DNA of 64,000 nucleotides from Actinacidiphila acidipaludis (lineage in GTDB: Bacteria > Actinomycetota > Actinomycetes > Streptomycetales > Streptomycetaceae): positions 1 to 64,000 of the forward strand of contig NZ_JAINZZ010000042.1 in assembly GCF_019890725.1 (NCBI RefSeq). The letters run 5' to 3'. Shown one piece after another: positions 56,673 through 64,000 of the stretch (position 1 is its first letter; each line of letters begins with the position of its first letter). A program made the translations under genes and the position numbers. The notes under the pieces are model-generated. The model was not told the DNA's origin. It made no database searches and saw only the letters and a list, made by a program, of their open reading frames with translations.

Positions 56673-58669
56673 GCGGGTTCTCCTGATTCGTCGTGTACAG
56701 CGGGTGCGCCGCCCAGATGCGCGGACACCCAGAAGCGGATGCTCTCGGTCAGGACCAGCAGCGCCAGGGCGACGGCGAGAACCGTCAGCGCGACCGTGAG
56801 TCCCGTGTGGTGCGCGAGAGCGGCCGCGAGGACGGCCACCAGCAGTGCCCGGCCCTCGTGCCCGCCTGCCGCCCGCACCAGGGCCCGAGGCGGCGCCCCG
56901 GTGCCGCCGCGGATGCGGTACACCGTGTCGTAGTGATGGTAGGCGACGGCCGCCACCAGCCCGAAAGCAGCGGGCAACGCCTCGTTCACATGGGAGACGG
57001 CGGCCAGGGCCAGCAGGGTTCCGTATTCGGCGGCCCGGAAGAACGCCGGCACCAGCCAGTCCAGCGCGCCCTTCAGCGGGCGGGCGACGGCCAGCCCGGA
57101 CGTCACCACGTAGACGGCCGCGGCCGCGACCACCCACCAGCTCCCCGCGGGCGCCAGCGCCGCCGTCGCCGCGAGCAGGCCGCCGCCGGCCAGCGCCACC
57201 AGAGGCGGCGCGAAGGCGGGCAGCCGGGCGGCGAGCGGCCGGGTGAGCCGTGCCACGCCCTCGGCCAGCGGGCCGCTGTCCGCCAGGTCGTACAGGGCCT
57301 GCGCGGCACGGTCGGTCCGGTGGGCCTTCCTGGTCAGCGAGCGGAGCACCCGGCCGGCGGTGGTGTAGCAGGCGGCCAGCGCGCAGCCGACGAGCAGCAC
57401 GATCAAGGTGATGCGCGGCGTGGTGACGGCGGTGAGCACGGCGATCATCGCCCAGCGCTCGCCGATGGGCAGCACGATCATCCGGCGCACCCACACCGTC
57501 CAGCCGACGCTGTCCAGCCGGTCGGAGAGGGCCGCGGTGGGACTGGTGTTGGCGGTCGCGTCGTGGTTGGCCTCGGTGAAGGCGAAGTCCACGACGTGCC
57601 GGCAGGTCTGCAGCACCATCGCGCCCAGGGCCAGCGCCCACACGTCGTCGCCGCCGCGGGCCGCGCCCAGCGCGAGACCCGCGTAGTAGGCGTACTCCTT
57701 GGCCCGGTCGAAGGTCGCGTCGAGCCAGGCGCCGAGCGTCGAGTACTGCAGGGAGTAGCGGGCCAGCTGGCCGTCGGTGCAGTCCAGGACGAAGGAGGCG
57801 ATCAGCAGCACGCCGGCCGCGACGAACCCGGGCCGGGTGCCGGTCGCCGCGCATCCCGCGGCGATCAGGGCGACCAGCAGGGACGCGGTCGTGACCTGGT
57901 TGGGGGTCAGCCCGCGCCGCGCGCACCAGCGGGCGACGTAGCGGGAGTACGGGCTGATGAAGTGCGTGGTGAAGAAGCCGTCGCGCGACTTGACGGCGCT
58001 GCGCAGCCGCACGGCCTCCTCGTCGACCGCGCCGACGGCGGTCAGCGCGGCGGCGCGGGCGTCCGCGTCGGCGGGCACGGTGGCCACCAGTACACCCAGC
58101 TCGGGGCGGTGGGGCGCGGTGCCGTCGGTGTCGAGGGCGGCGGCGGCGAGGTCGGGCAGCACGTCGGGCCGTACGCCCGCGGCGCCGCCGGTGCCGGACG
58201 CGGTGTCCGGGGTGGCCAGCACCGTGCCGGATCCGCGGGCGCCGAGCGTGGGGGCGGCTGCCGCGCCGGTCGCGTCCGGGCCGCCGGGGGCGGCCGCGGC
58301 GGCGAGCACGCGGGCGAGCGCCGGGCGGGCGGCGGGCTTGACGGAGACGGCGCCGGGCACGGCGGCCGCGTCGAAGCGCGGGTCGGTCAGGGCCAGGCGC
58401 AGCGCGTGGCGGTGGCCGACGAAGCGCGGGTCGACCAGGGCGACGCGCTCGCCCGCGGGTGCCTCGGCCAGCCGTGCGGCGGCCGCCGCGGCGTCGGCCG
58501 CCTCGGTGACCTGGAATCCCAGCGCCCGCAGGTCGTCGGCGAGCGGCGACGGCGACCCGGCGGCGGGCGGGCCGGTGAGAATAGCGGTCGGCAGAGGAAC
58601 CCACTCCCTGAAAGCGTGCGGAGACGTGCCCGCGGGGCCGCCGGAAAAAGGCGGGGCCGGGCCGGACAC
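56669..58669 (-). CDS. CDP-alcohol phosphatidyltransferase fused to DUF5941
   Basis: About 666 residues. Residues 30-200: an Ala-rich soluble domain (LADDLRALGFQVTEAADAAAAAARLAEAP..., then RFVGHRHALRLALTDPRFD). Residues 230-430: CDP-OH-P domain with DCTDGQLARYSLQYSTLGAW then LDATFDRAKEY, complete motif. C-terminal DUF5941: RYVARWC-type helices, VYVVTSGLAVARPLKGALDWLVPAFFRAAEYGTLL, HYDTVYRIRGGTGAPPRA and the end SIRFWVSAHLGGAPAVHDES. GTG 58669 is the best start though without a clear ribosome-binding site; the region may be leaderless. First gene of the seven-gene operon; its stop overlaps the nucleotidyltransferase start. An integral membrane enzyme. Confidence 0.9.
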   Translation of the reverse strand: MSGPAPPFSGGPAGTSPHAFREWVPLPTAILTGPPAAGSPSPLADDLRALGFQVTEAADAAAAAARLAEAPAGERVALVDPRFVGHRHALRLALTDPRFDAAAVPGAVSVKPAARPALARVLAAAAAPGGPDATGAAAAPTLGARGSGTVLATPDTASGTGGAAGVRPDVLPDLAAAALDTDGTAPHRPELGVLVATVPADADARAAALTAVGAVDEEAVRLRSAVKSRDGFFTTHFISPYSRYVARWCARRGLTPNQVTTASLLVALIAAGCAATGTRPGFVAAGVLLIASFVLDCTDGQLARYSLQYSTLGAWLDATFDRAKEYAYYAGLALGAARGGDDVWALALGAMVLQTCRHVVDFAFTEANHDATANTSPTAALSDRLDSVGWTVWVRRMIVLPIGERWAMIAVLTAVTTPRITLIVLLVGCALAACYTTAGRVLRSLTRKAHRTDRAAQALYDLADSGPLAEGVARLTRPLAARLPAFAPPLVALAGGGLLAATAALAPAGSWWVVAAAAVYVVTSGLAVARPLKGALDWLVPAFFRAAEYGTLLALAAVSHVNEALPAAFGLVAAVAYHHYDTVYRIRGGTGAPPRALVRAAGGHEGRALLVAVLAAALAHHTGLTVALTVLAVALALLVLTESIRFWVSAHLGGAPAVHDESGEPA

Positions 58670-59015
58670 GACGGCGAGGCTATCGGATTGACGACGGCAG
58701 GCGTTCACTGCCTGTTCGCCTGTACGTGGCGCCTCTGGTGTGATCATCATCCTGGATCAGCCCCACCTGCGACAACACCCGAGCGCGCTCACCCGTCCGG
58801 GTGAACTCCGGGCTCCTTCCCCCGCTGCCCCCGGCCACCACATCACCGCAGCTCACCGCGCATGGCAACGGCTCCGGTACCGGCTTGGCCACGGTGTGTG
58901 ACCGGTGTTGACCGGCCGCCGCACGCCGGATCCGGCGGGGGTGCACCGGCCCGTGCGGGTAGACCGGCTACAGCAGGACCACAGCAGGAACGGCCGGCAG
59001 CAGGGGAGCGCCTCG
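58670..59015. other. 346-bp region upstream of two divergent units
   Basis: No gene was seen. It must hold the promoter of the seven-gene operon (minus) and that of the CDF-domain gene (plus). GATAGC just upstream of GTG 58669 could be a -10 element. No palindrome worth naming. Confidence 0.5.
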
Positions 59016-59294
59016 ATGGGGTCAGGGCATCAGCACGGCCAGGTACGGCGGCACATCGAGTGCCTGCCGGGCGTCGAGAGTCTGCACGACCTGCACGTCT
59101 GGACGATCACCTCGGGGCTGCCGGTGCTGTCGGCGCACGTGGTGGTCACCCAGGGTGTGCTGGAGGAGGTGGGCTACGAGAAGATGCTGCACGATCTGCA
59201 GACGTGCCTGGGCGCTCACTTCGACGTGGAGCACTGCACCTTCCAGCTCGAGCCGGTCGGACACGCCGAGCACGAGGCACGGCTGTGCCACTGA
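59016..59294 (+). CDS. Free-standing C-terminal domain of a cation diffusion facilitator (CzcD-like)
   Basis: 92 residues. RRHIECLPGVESLHDLHVWTITSGLPVLSAHVVV and FDVEHCTFQLEPVGHAEHEARLCH match the cytoplasmic C-terminal metallochaperone-like domain of CDF zinc/cadmium exporters. His and Cys residues (HDLHVW, EHCTFQ, GHAEHE, LCH) can bind metal. The six transmembrane helices are absent; upstream frames show no trace of them. Yet ATG 59016 has a good ribosome-binding site (AGGGGAG, 6-7 bp), so it may be a true stand-alone metal-binding protein rather than a remnant. No CDF transporter lies nearby. Confidence 0.8.
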   Translation: MGSGHQHGQVRRHIECLPGVESLHDLHVWTITSGLPVLSAHVVVTQGVLEEVGYEKMLHDLQTCLGAHFDVEHCTFQLEPVGHAEHEARLCH

Positions 59295-59431
59295 GCGTCC
59301 GCCGGAGCCGCCGGCCCGGGCGGTCGCGCCCCCCGTGCCTCCGGGCGCCGGTCGGGCGGTGCGGTGTGCGCGCCGGTCGCAGGCGTGTGTGAGGCAGACT
59401 TAGGGCTTGTCGTCGAACGCGAAGGATGGAA

Positions 59432-60046
59432 ATGCCAACCAGTCCTGCCACCGGCCGACCCGGCTCCTCCCCCGCCGCCCCGCCGTCCCCCAACGGTGTC
59501 GCGGAACAGATCCTGCTCGAACTGGTCGACGAGGACGGCGTCACGATCGGCACGGCGGAGAAGCTGTCGGCGCACACGGCACCGGGGCGGCTGCACCGGG
59601 CGTTCTCGGTGTTCCTCTTCGACGACGCCGGGCGCCTGCTGCTGCAGCGCCGGGCGCTCGGCAAGTACCACTCCCCCGGCGTGTGGTCCAACACCTGCTG
59701 CGGGCACCCGTACCCCGGTGAGCAGCCGTTCGTGGCCGCGGCGCGGCGCACCGCCGAGGAGCTGGGCGCCGCCCCGGCCCTGATGCGCGAGGCGGGGACG
59801 GTCCGCTACAACCACCCGGACCCGGCGTCGGGCCTGGTGGAGCAGGAGTACAACCATCTCTTCGTGGGCGTGGTCCGCGGCGCGCTCGCCCCGGACCCGG
59901 AGGAGATCGGCGAGACGGCCTTCGTCACGGCGGACGAGCTGGCCTCGATGCGCGAGCAGGGGCCGTTCTCCGCGTGGTTCATGACCGTGCTGGACGCGGC
60001 GCGGCCCGCGGTACGCGAGGTGACCGGCGGCGCCGGCGGCTGGTGA
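59432..60046 (+). CDS. idi: Isopentenyl-diphosphate delta-isomerase, type 1
   Basis: 204 residues, Nudix fold. LHRAFSVFLFDDAGRLLLQRRALGKYHSPGVWSNTCCGHPYPGE holds the catalytic Cys (NTCCGHP) and the metal His residues. The Nudix-like helix is AARRTAEELGAAP. The catalytic Glu region is LVEQEYNHLFVG. It interconverts IPP and DMAPP in the cytoplasm and so balances prenyl precursors for the nearby polyprenyl synthase and hopanoid genes. ATG 59432 has GAAGGA at 5 bp; ATG 59426 is the alternative. The first 22 residues are a variable Pro/Ser-rich tail. Confidence 0.96.
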   Translation: MPTSPATGRPGSSPAAPPSPNGVAEQILLELVDEDGVTIGTAEKLSAHTAPGRLHRAFSVFLFDDAGRLLLQRRALGKYHSPGVWSNTCCGHPYPGEQPFVAAARRTAEELGAAPALMREAGTVRYNHPDPASGLVEQEYNHLFVGVVRGALAPDPEEIGETAFVTADELASMREQGPFSAWFMTVLDAARPAVREVTGGAGGW

Positions 60047-60094
60047 GACGGCCGTAGGGCGTGGGCGGTCCGGTGCGCGGCGCCGGTGACCGGC

Positions 60095-60616
60095 TCAGGT
60101 GAGGGCGGCGTGCAGCGGAAGCGCCGCCCAGATCACCTTGCCGCCGGTCGACGTCTGGGTGACGTCACAGGAGCCGCCGGCCTCGTCCGTGATGGTCTTG
60201 ACCAGCAGCAGCCCGCGCCCGCCGGTGCGGGCGTGATCGGTCTCCAGGGCCTTGGGCCGGTACGGGTGGTTGTCCTCGACCGCCACTCTGATCCACTCGG
60301 CGCCGACCGCCAGCTCCACCGCGATCTCCGGCGAGAGCACGGCCGCGTGCCGGACGGCGTTGGTCACCAGCTCGGAAACGATCAGCAGCAGCCCGAAGAG
60401 CACGTCGTCGTCGAGCGGCACGCCGTGCGTGGCGACGAGCGAACGGACCCCGTGTCTCACCTGGGGCACCGAGGAGTCCACGGCGGGGGCGGTGAACCGC
60501 CACACCCCCTCGTACGCCATCGGCACCGGGGCCGGGCCCGGCAGTCCTTCGTACGGTCTCGAGGCCGGAGCCTGACCCGGCGGGACGTCCCCGCGCACCT
60601 CCATGACCGCATCCAC
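60095..60616 (-). CDS. HATPase_c-domain regulator (anti-sigma factor-like)
   Basis: 173 residues. GHKL fold: N box LLLIVSELVTNAVRHAAVL, G1 IRVAVEDNHPYRPKAL (the DxxxG element is not canonical), G2 TGGRGLLLVKTITDEAGGSC and a final VTQTSTGGKVIWAALPL strand. Short HATPase proteins of this type are abundant in Streptomyces and are thought to bind sigma factors or anti-anti-sigma proteins. GTG 60616 has AAGG upstream; ATG 60604 is possible. It is a single gene, convergent with idi. Confidence 0.92.
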   Translation of the reverse strand: MDAVMEVRGDVPPGQAPASRPYEGLPGPAPVPMAYEGVWRFTAPAVDSSVPQVRHGVRSLVATHGVPLDDDVLFGLLLIVSELVTNAVRHAAVLSPEIAVELAVGAEWIRVAVEDNHPYRPKALETDHARTGGRGLLLVKTITDEAGGSCDVTQTSTGGKVIWAALPLHAALT

Positions 60617-60874
60617 CGTCGCCTTCGCGTGACCTGTCCACGCGGCACCGGCCGGCGCGCGGCCGGCTGCTGCCGCCTCATGGATCGAGTGTCCGGGACC
60701 GTTGCAGCTGCACGTGCAGGAAACCGTAAGTCCGCACCTTTCAGCGGTTCGTGACCGGTTCCGAACGATTCCGTCCGCCCGGCGACCCGATCCGGCCGCA
60801 ATGGGCGCGGTTAGGATCGTTGCCGCCGCCTGACGGCCCGATACCCGCCGCGTCCCCGTGCACGAGGAGCCCGC

Positions 60875-61744
60875 ATGGCCGATCCGACCACGTCAGGACC
60901 CTCCATGTCAGGACCTGTCACGTCACGTTCCGCGTCACCGGACGCCTCCCCGGCGGGCCCGGTCCCGGCGGGCGCCACCGGCACGCCGGGCCTGCTGGTG
61001 AGCACGGGCGACGGCACGGCCACGATCACCATCAGCAACCCGGCCCGCCGCAACGCGATGACCGTGGCCATGTGGCACTCGCTGCCCGTGCTCCTGGAGG
61101 CGCTGGCGGCCGACCCCACCGTGCGGGTCCTGGTGCTGACCGGCGACGGCGACACCTTCTGCGCCGGCGCCGACATCGGTGACCTCGCCGGTCCCGACGG
61201 CCCGCGCGGCGCCCAGGAGGCGGCCGTGGCCGCGGAGGAGGCGCTGGCCGCCTTCCCCAAACCGACGCTCGCGGCGATCCGCGGTTACTGCGTCGGCGGC
61301 GGCTGCCAGCTCGCTGTCGCCTGCGACCTGCGGTTCGCGGCGGAGGGGGCGTGGTTCGGGGTGACACCCGCCCGGCTCGGCATCGTCTACCCCGCGTCCT
61401 CCACCCGGCGCCTCGCCGCGCTGACCGGGCCCTCGACGGCCAAGCACCTGCTGTTCTCGGCCGAACTCGTCGACCACGAGCGGGCGCTGCGCTCCGGCCT
61501 GGTCGACGAGGTGTTGCCGGCCGGCGGCCTGGAGGAGCGGGTACGCGGGTTCACCGCTGTCCTGCGGTCCCGCTCCCAGCTCACCCAGGCCGCCGCGAAG
61601 GAGTTCACCGCGGGAGAGCCGACCGCCGAGCGCCGTGCCCACTGGGCCGCCGAGGCCGCGGCCAGCGGTGACGCGGCCGAGGGCGCGGCCGCCTTCCTGG
61701 AGCGCCGCGCTCCGCGGTTCACCTGGTCCCCCGCGAGGGGTTGA
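60875..61744 (+). CDS. Enoyl-CoA hydratase/isomerase (crotonase) family protein
   Basis: 289 residues. Oxyanion-hole segments are FCAGADIGDLAGP and RGYCVGGGCQLAVACDLRFAAEGAWFGVTPARLGIVYPASSTRRL. The usual catalytic Glu of GGGCEL is Gln here, and the second Glu of FGxPE is replaced (FGVTP), so classical hydratase activity is doubtful; an isomerase, hydrolase or dehydrating activity with other residues is possible. The first 40 residues are a Ser/Pro/Gly tail with a repeated SGP pattern. ATG 60875 has GAGGAG at 6 bp. The HTH_42 gene begins 3 bp after its stop, so the two form an operon. Confidence 0.9.
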   Translation: MADPTTSGPSMSGPVTSRSASPDASPAGPVPAGATGTPGLLVSTGDGTATITISNPARRNAMTVAMWHSLPVLLEALAADPTVRVLVLTGDGDTFCAGADIGDLAGPDGPRGAQEAAVAAEEALAAFPKPTLAAIRGYCVGGGCQLAVACDLRFAAEGAWFGVTPARLGIVYPASSTRRLAALTGPSTAKHLLFSAELVDHERALRSGLVDEVLPAGGLEERVRGFTAVLRSRSQLTQAAAKEFTAGEPTAERRAHWAAEAAASGDAAEGAAAFLERRAPRFTWSPARG

Positions 61745-61747
61745 CCG

Positions 61748-62974
61748 ATGGCGGCGCTCAGCGGTGACGAGGTGCGGCGGCTGCGGGCGCGGGCCCAGGG
61801 TCTGTACGGTCCCGGCGGGCGCACGGTCACGGACGCGGTGCGGCTCGCCGCCGGGCTGCAGGCGCAGGACGTGAAGGCCTGCCGCCTCCAGGTCCGGGCG
61901 CGCAGCCAGGGGCTCACCGCCGCCGACGTCGACGCGGCGTGCGCCGCCGGTCCGCCGTCGGTCGTGCGCACCTGGCTGATGCGGGGAACGCTGCACGCGG
62001 TGGCCGCGGCGGACGTGCGCTGGCTGACCGCGCTGCTGGGGCCGCGCGTCGCCGACCGGTACCGGGGGCGGCGGGCGCGACTCGGCCTCGACGACGAGCT
62101 CTGCGCGCGGGCGCTGGGCGCGCTCGAACGCGTGCTGCCGGGCCGGGCGCTGCGGCGGGACGAGCTGGTGGCCCGGCTGGCCGAGGAGGGCGTCGCGCTC
62201 GACCCGCGCAGCCAGGCTCCCGCCCACCTGCTGCTCTATGCCGCGGCGCGCGGCGTGGTCTGCCGCGGGCCGGAGGCCGAGGGCGACGCGGCCACCTATG
62301 TGCTGACCGCGGAGTGGCTGAAAGGCGTCGCCGACGCGGACCTGTCCGGCGACGACGCGGCGGCCGAGATCGCGGTCCGGCACGCGGCGTCCTACGGTCC
62401 CGTGACGGCGGCCGACCTGGCGCGCTGGTCCGGGCTGCCGCTGGGGCAGGCCCGGCGGGCGCAGGCGGCGGCCGGATCGCGGCTGACGTCGGTGACCGGC
62501 CCGGACGGCCCGCTGGTCGTCGCCTCCGGCGTGGAGGCTGCGGCGGCGCAATCCGGGGGCGGTGGCGGGACCGGCGCCCGGGGCGACGGCGGAGGCGCCG
62601 GAGCGACCGGCGGGACCGGTGCGGGGGCCGCGGCCGGGAGCGGCGGCCAGGAGACCGGCGCGGTGCGGCTGACCGGCCACTTCGACCCGTACCTGCTCGG
62701 GTACCGGGACCGCGACCTGATGCTGCCGCCCGCCTTCGCCGCGCGCATCGCGACCGGCGGCGGGTTCCTGATGCCGTGCGTGCTGCGCGACGGTGCCGTC
62801 GTCGCGACATGGCGCAGGGCCGACGCGCGCGGCACGACCGGGTTCGCCGTGCGGGTCGAGTCCCTCACCGGCGAGCGGGACCGGGCGCTCCGCGACGGCA
62901 TCGACGCGGCGGTGGCCGACATCGGCCGGTTCCTGGGCATATCGGCGGACTGGGAGTGGGCGACGGGGCTCTAG
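61748..62974 (+). CDS. Winged-helix DNA-binding protein, HTH_42 (YcaQ/AlkX-like) family
   Basis: 408 residues. The pattern LAAGLQAQDVKACRLQVRARSQGLTAADVDAACAAG, VVRTWLMRGTLHAVAAADVRWLTALLGPR and the end LTGHFDPYLLGYRDRDLMLPP with GGGFLMPCVLRDGAVVATWR is that of the winged-helix HTH_42 family, which includes DNA glycosylases for interstrand crosslinks (YcaQ, AZL). The RTWLMRGTLH and HFDPYLLGY elements are conserved, though the catalytic QxQ motif of glycosylases appears as LQAQD. A Gly/Ala-rich insertion of about 40 residues lies at 270-310. It is co-transcribed with the crotonase-type gene. Confidence 0.9.
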   Translation: MAALSGDEVRRLRARAQGLYGPGGRTVTDAVRLAAGLQAQDVKACRLQVRARSQGLTAADVDAACAAGPPSVVRTWLMRGTLHAVAAADVRWLTALLGPRVADRYRGRRARLGLDDELCARALGALERVLPGRALRRDELVARLAEEGVALDPRSQAPAHLLLYAAARGVVCRGPEAEGDAATYVLTAEWLKGVADADLSGDDAAAEIAVRHAASYGPVTAADLARWSGLPLGQARRAQAAAGSRLTSVTGPDGPLVVASGVEAAAAQSGGGGGTGARGDGGGAGATGGTGAGAAAGSGGQETGAVRLTGHFDPYLLGYRDRDLMLPPAFAARIATGGGFLMPCVLRDGAVVATWRRADARGTTGFAVRVESLTGERDRALRDGIDAAVADIGRFLGISADWEWATGL

Positions 62975-63166
62975 CGCGGCTCGGTCCCCCCGGAAGCGGG
63001 GCTCCGGCGGGTCCCGGGCCGCGGTCCGCTCGGCCGGCAGCGGAACTCCGGCCGGGCTCCGGGCGGGGCCCTGCCGGCCCCTGATCCCGCGGGGCTGCGT
63101 TCCACTCCGGCGTCCCCCGGCGTCCCGCAGTCTCGGGGGCCGTTCCGGCCGGTGCGCAGGCCCGGG

Positions 63167-64000
63167 TCAGTCGATGCGGGTGGCGCCGACCGGCTGGCGT
63201 TCGGTGGCGCCGGTGGGCATGGCGGGATGGCGGCCGAGCAGGACGATGCCGACGACGACCGCGCACAGGCCGACCGCCTGCCAGGCCAGGGCCCCCGGGG
63301 TCAGCCGCAGCCGGTCGCCGAGGAAGCCGACCCCGCAGGCGATGCCGGCCAGCGGCTGGGCGGCGGTGAGCGACGGCAGCGACATGCGCAACGGCGCGGT
63401 CTCGAAGGCGCTCTGCACCAGCAGCAACGCGGTGAGGCCGATCACGATGATCGCGTACGGCTGCCAGTGCGCGAACAGTGCGGCGATCCCGTGGTGGCTG
63501 ACGATCTGCCCGGACACCCGGGTGAGGGCGTCCTGCAGCCCGTAGAGCAGGCCGGCGGCGAGCGCCAGCAGGGCCGCCTCCCCGGACGGGGGCAGCCGCC
63601 GGGACTTGAGCGTGAGCAGCAGGGCGAGCCCGGCGACGATGCCGAAGACGAGCCAGTGCCGCAGCGGACCCGCGGGATTGCTGCCGCCGCTGGGCCGCCC
63701 CGCGACGATGAAGGCCGTCACCCCCAGCGCCAGCAGCACCACGCCTCCCCACCCGGTCCAGCCCAGCGGCTGTTTGGTGAGCCATCTGGACAGGGCCATG
63801 GCGAACAGCAGGTTGGTGGCGGTGAGCGGTTCGACCAGCGTGATCTCGCCGAAGGTCAGGGCGGCGGCGCCGAGCACGAGGCCGACGACGTAGAAGACGA
63901 TGCCCAGCACCCAGTCCGGCATCCGCAGCAGGTCGAGGAGGAGCCGGAAGGTGAGGAAGTCCGCGAGCGGGGCACGTGCCGCCGCGCGCTGCTGCAGCAC
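63167..64000 (-). CDS. DMT-superfamily transporter (NIPA/EamA-like), 5'-truncated by window edge
   Basis: 277 residues are visible, the start lying beyond 64000. About eight helices: WVLGIVFYVVGLVLGAAALTFG, LVEPLTATNLLFAMALSRWL, WGGVVLLALGVTAFIVA, HWLVFGIVAGLALLLTL, AALLALAAGLLYGLQDALT, YAIIVIGLTALLLVQSAF and AWQAVGLCAVVVGIVLLG. GEITLVEPLTATNLLFA and QPLAGIACGVGFLGDRLRLTP are the repeated EamA-type segments. Proteins of this kind in actinobacteria are annotated as DMT transporters related to magnesium transporters; the substrate is unknown. The tail MPTGATERQPVGATRID is cytoplasmic. The 190 bp after the HTH_42 stop show nothing notable. Confidence 0.9.
   Translation of the reverse strand: MLQQRAAARAPLADFLTFRLLLDLLRMPDWVLGIVFYVVGLVLGAAALTFGEITLVEPLTATNLLFAMALSRWLTKQPLGWTGWGGVVLLALGVTAFIVAGRPSGGSNPAGPLRHWLVFGIVAGLALLLTLKSRRLPPSGEAALLALAAGLLYGLQDALTRVSGQIVSHHGIAALFAHWQPYAIIVIGLTALLLVQSAFETAPLRMSLPSLTAAQPLAGIACGVGFLGDRLRLTPGALAWQAVGLCAVVVGIVLLGRHPAMPTGATERQPVGATRID

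Noticed and set aside
60875..60990. N-terminal extension of the crotonase-type protein as a signal peptide
   Set aside because: Ser/Pro/Thr/Gly-rich, no hydrophobic core.

Overview
The window is actinobacterial, almost certainly a Streptomyces chromosome. It is very GC-rich with strongly GC-biased third codon positions and many GTG starts. It carries Streptomyces-type families (a WhiJ-type XRE/DUF397/ATPase locus, PF04672-type methyltransferases, DUF5302, DUF5941, DUF5959, DUF6228) and a complete hopanoid operon. All calls come from reading the sequence; no database search was run.

Region 1 (1-14.0 kb) is an accessory, partly decayed segment. It holds pieces of ISL3-, IS630-, IS5- and integrase-core-type elements, two copies of a 96-bp IS5-end sequence 3.5 kb apart, an IS5/HAD-phosphatase chimera and an intact IS with 22-23-bp inverted repeats. 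Among these are efflux and redox genes with their own regulators: MFS pump + XRE, MDR reductase + TetR, a frameshifted reductase, a TetR-AKR pair, and MFS pump + TetR with two perfect palindromic operators. A tRNA-Pro(GGG) at 14.15 kb marks the border with the more conserved chromosome.

Region 2 (14.3-37.8 kb) holds mixed housekeeping and adaptation genes. They include soxR divergent from a split transketolase pair whose promoter contains a SoxR-box-like dyad, a lacZ-type GH2 beta-galactosidase, several GNAT acetyltransferases, a TetR/SRPBCC pair with tandem operators, a metallo-beta-lactamase-fold hydrolase, an M3 peptidase, and a WhiJ-type cluster with two tandem methyltransferases. An SGNH hydrolase and a MptpB-like tyrosine phosphatase behind two palindromes close this region.

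Region 3 (37.8-51.1 kb, all minus strand) is the hopanoid locus: hpnC, hpnD, hpnE, a polyprenyl diphosphate synthase, shc, hpnG, hpnH, then dxs and hpnO, followed by a serpin. HpnCDE turn farnesyl diphosphate into squalene, Shc cyclises it, HpnH/HpnG add and trim the adenosyl side chain, HpnO aminates it, and Dxs feeds the MEP pathway. The ispG copy that sits between hpnH and dxs in S. coelicolor is absent. An idi gene lies at 59.4 kb.

Region 4 (51.4-58.7 kb, minus strand) is a seven-gene, mostly overlapping operon. It encodes a CDP-alcohol phosphatidyltransferase fused to DUF5941, a nucleotidyltransferase, a glycerol-1-phosphate-dehydrogenase-like protein, a second CDP-alcohol phosphatidyltransferase, a GT2 glycosyltransferase and a TagGH-like ABC exporter. 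It looks like a pathway that makes and exports an unusual phospho-alcohol glycolipid or glycopolymer, and is the best candidate here for an undescribed system.

Region 5 (59.0-64.0 kb) has a free-standing CDF C-terminal domain, idi, a HATPase regulator, a crotonase-fold protein lacking both classical catalytic glutamates, a winged-helix HTH_42 protein and a DMT transporter cut by the window edge.
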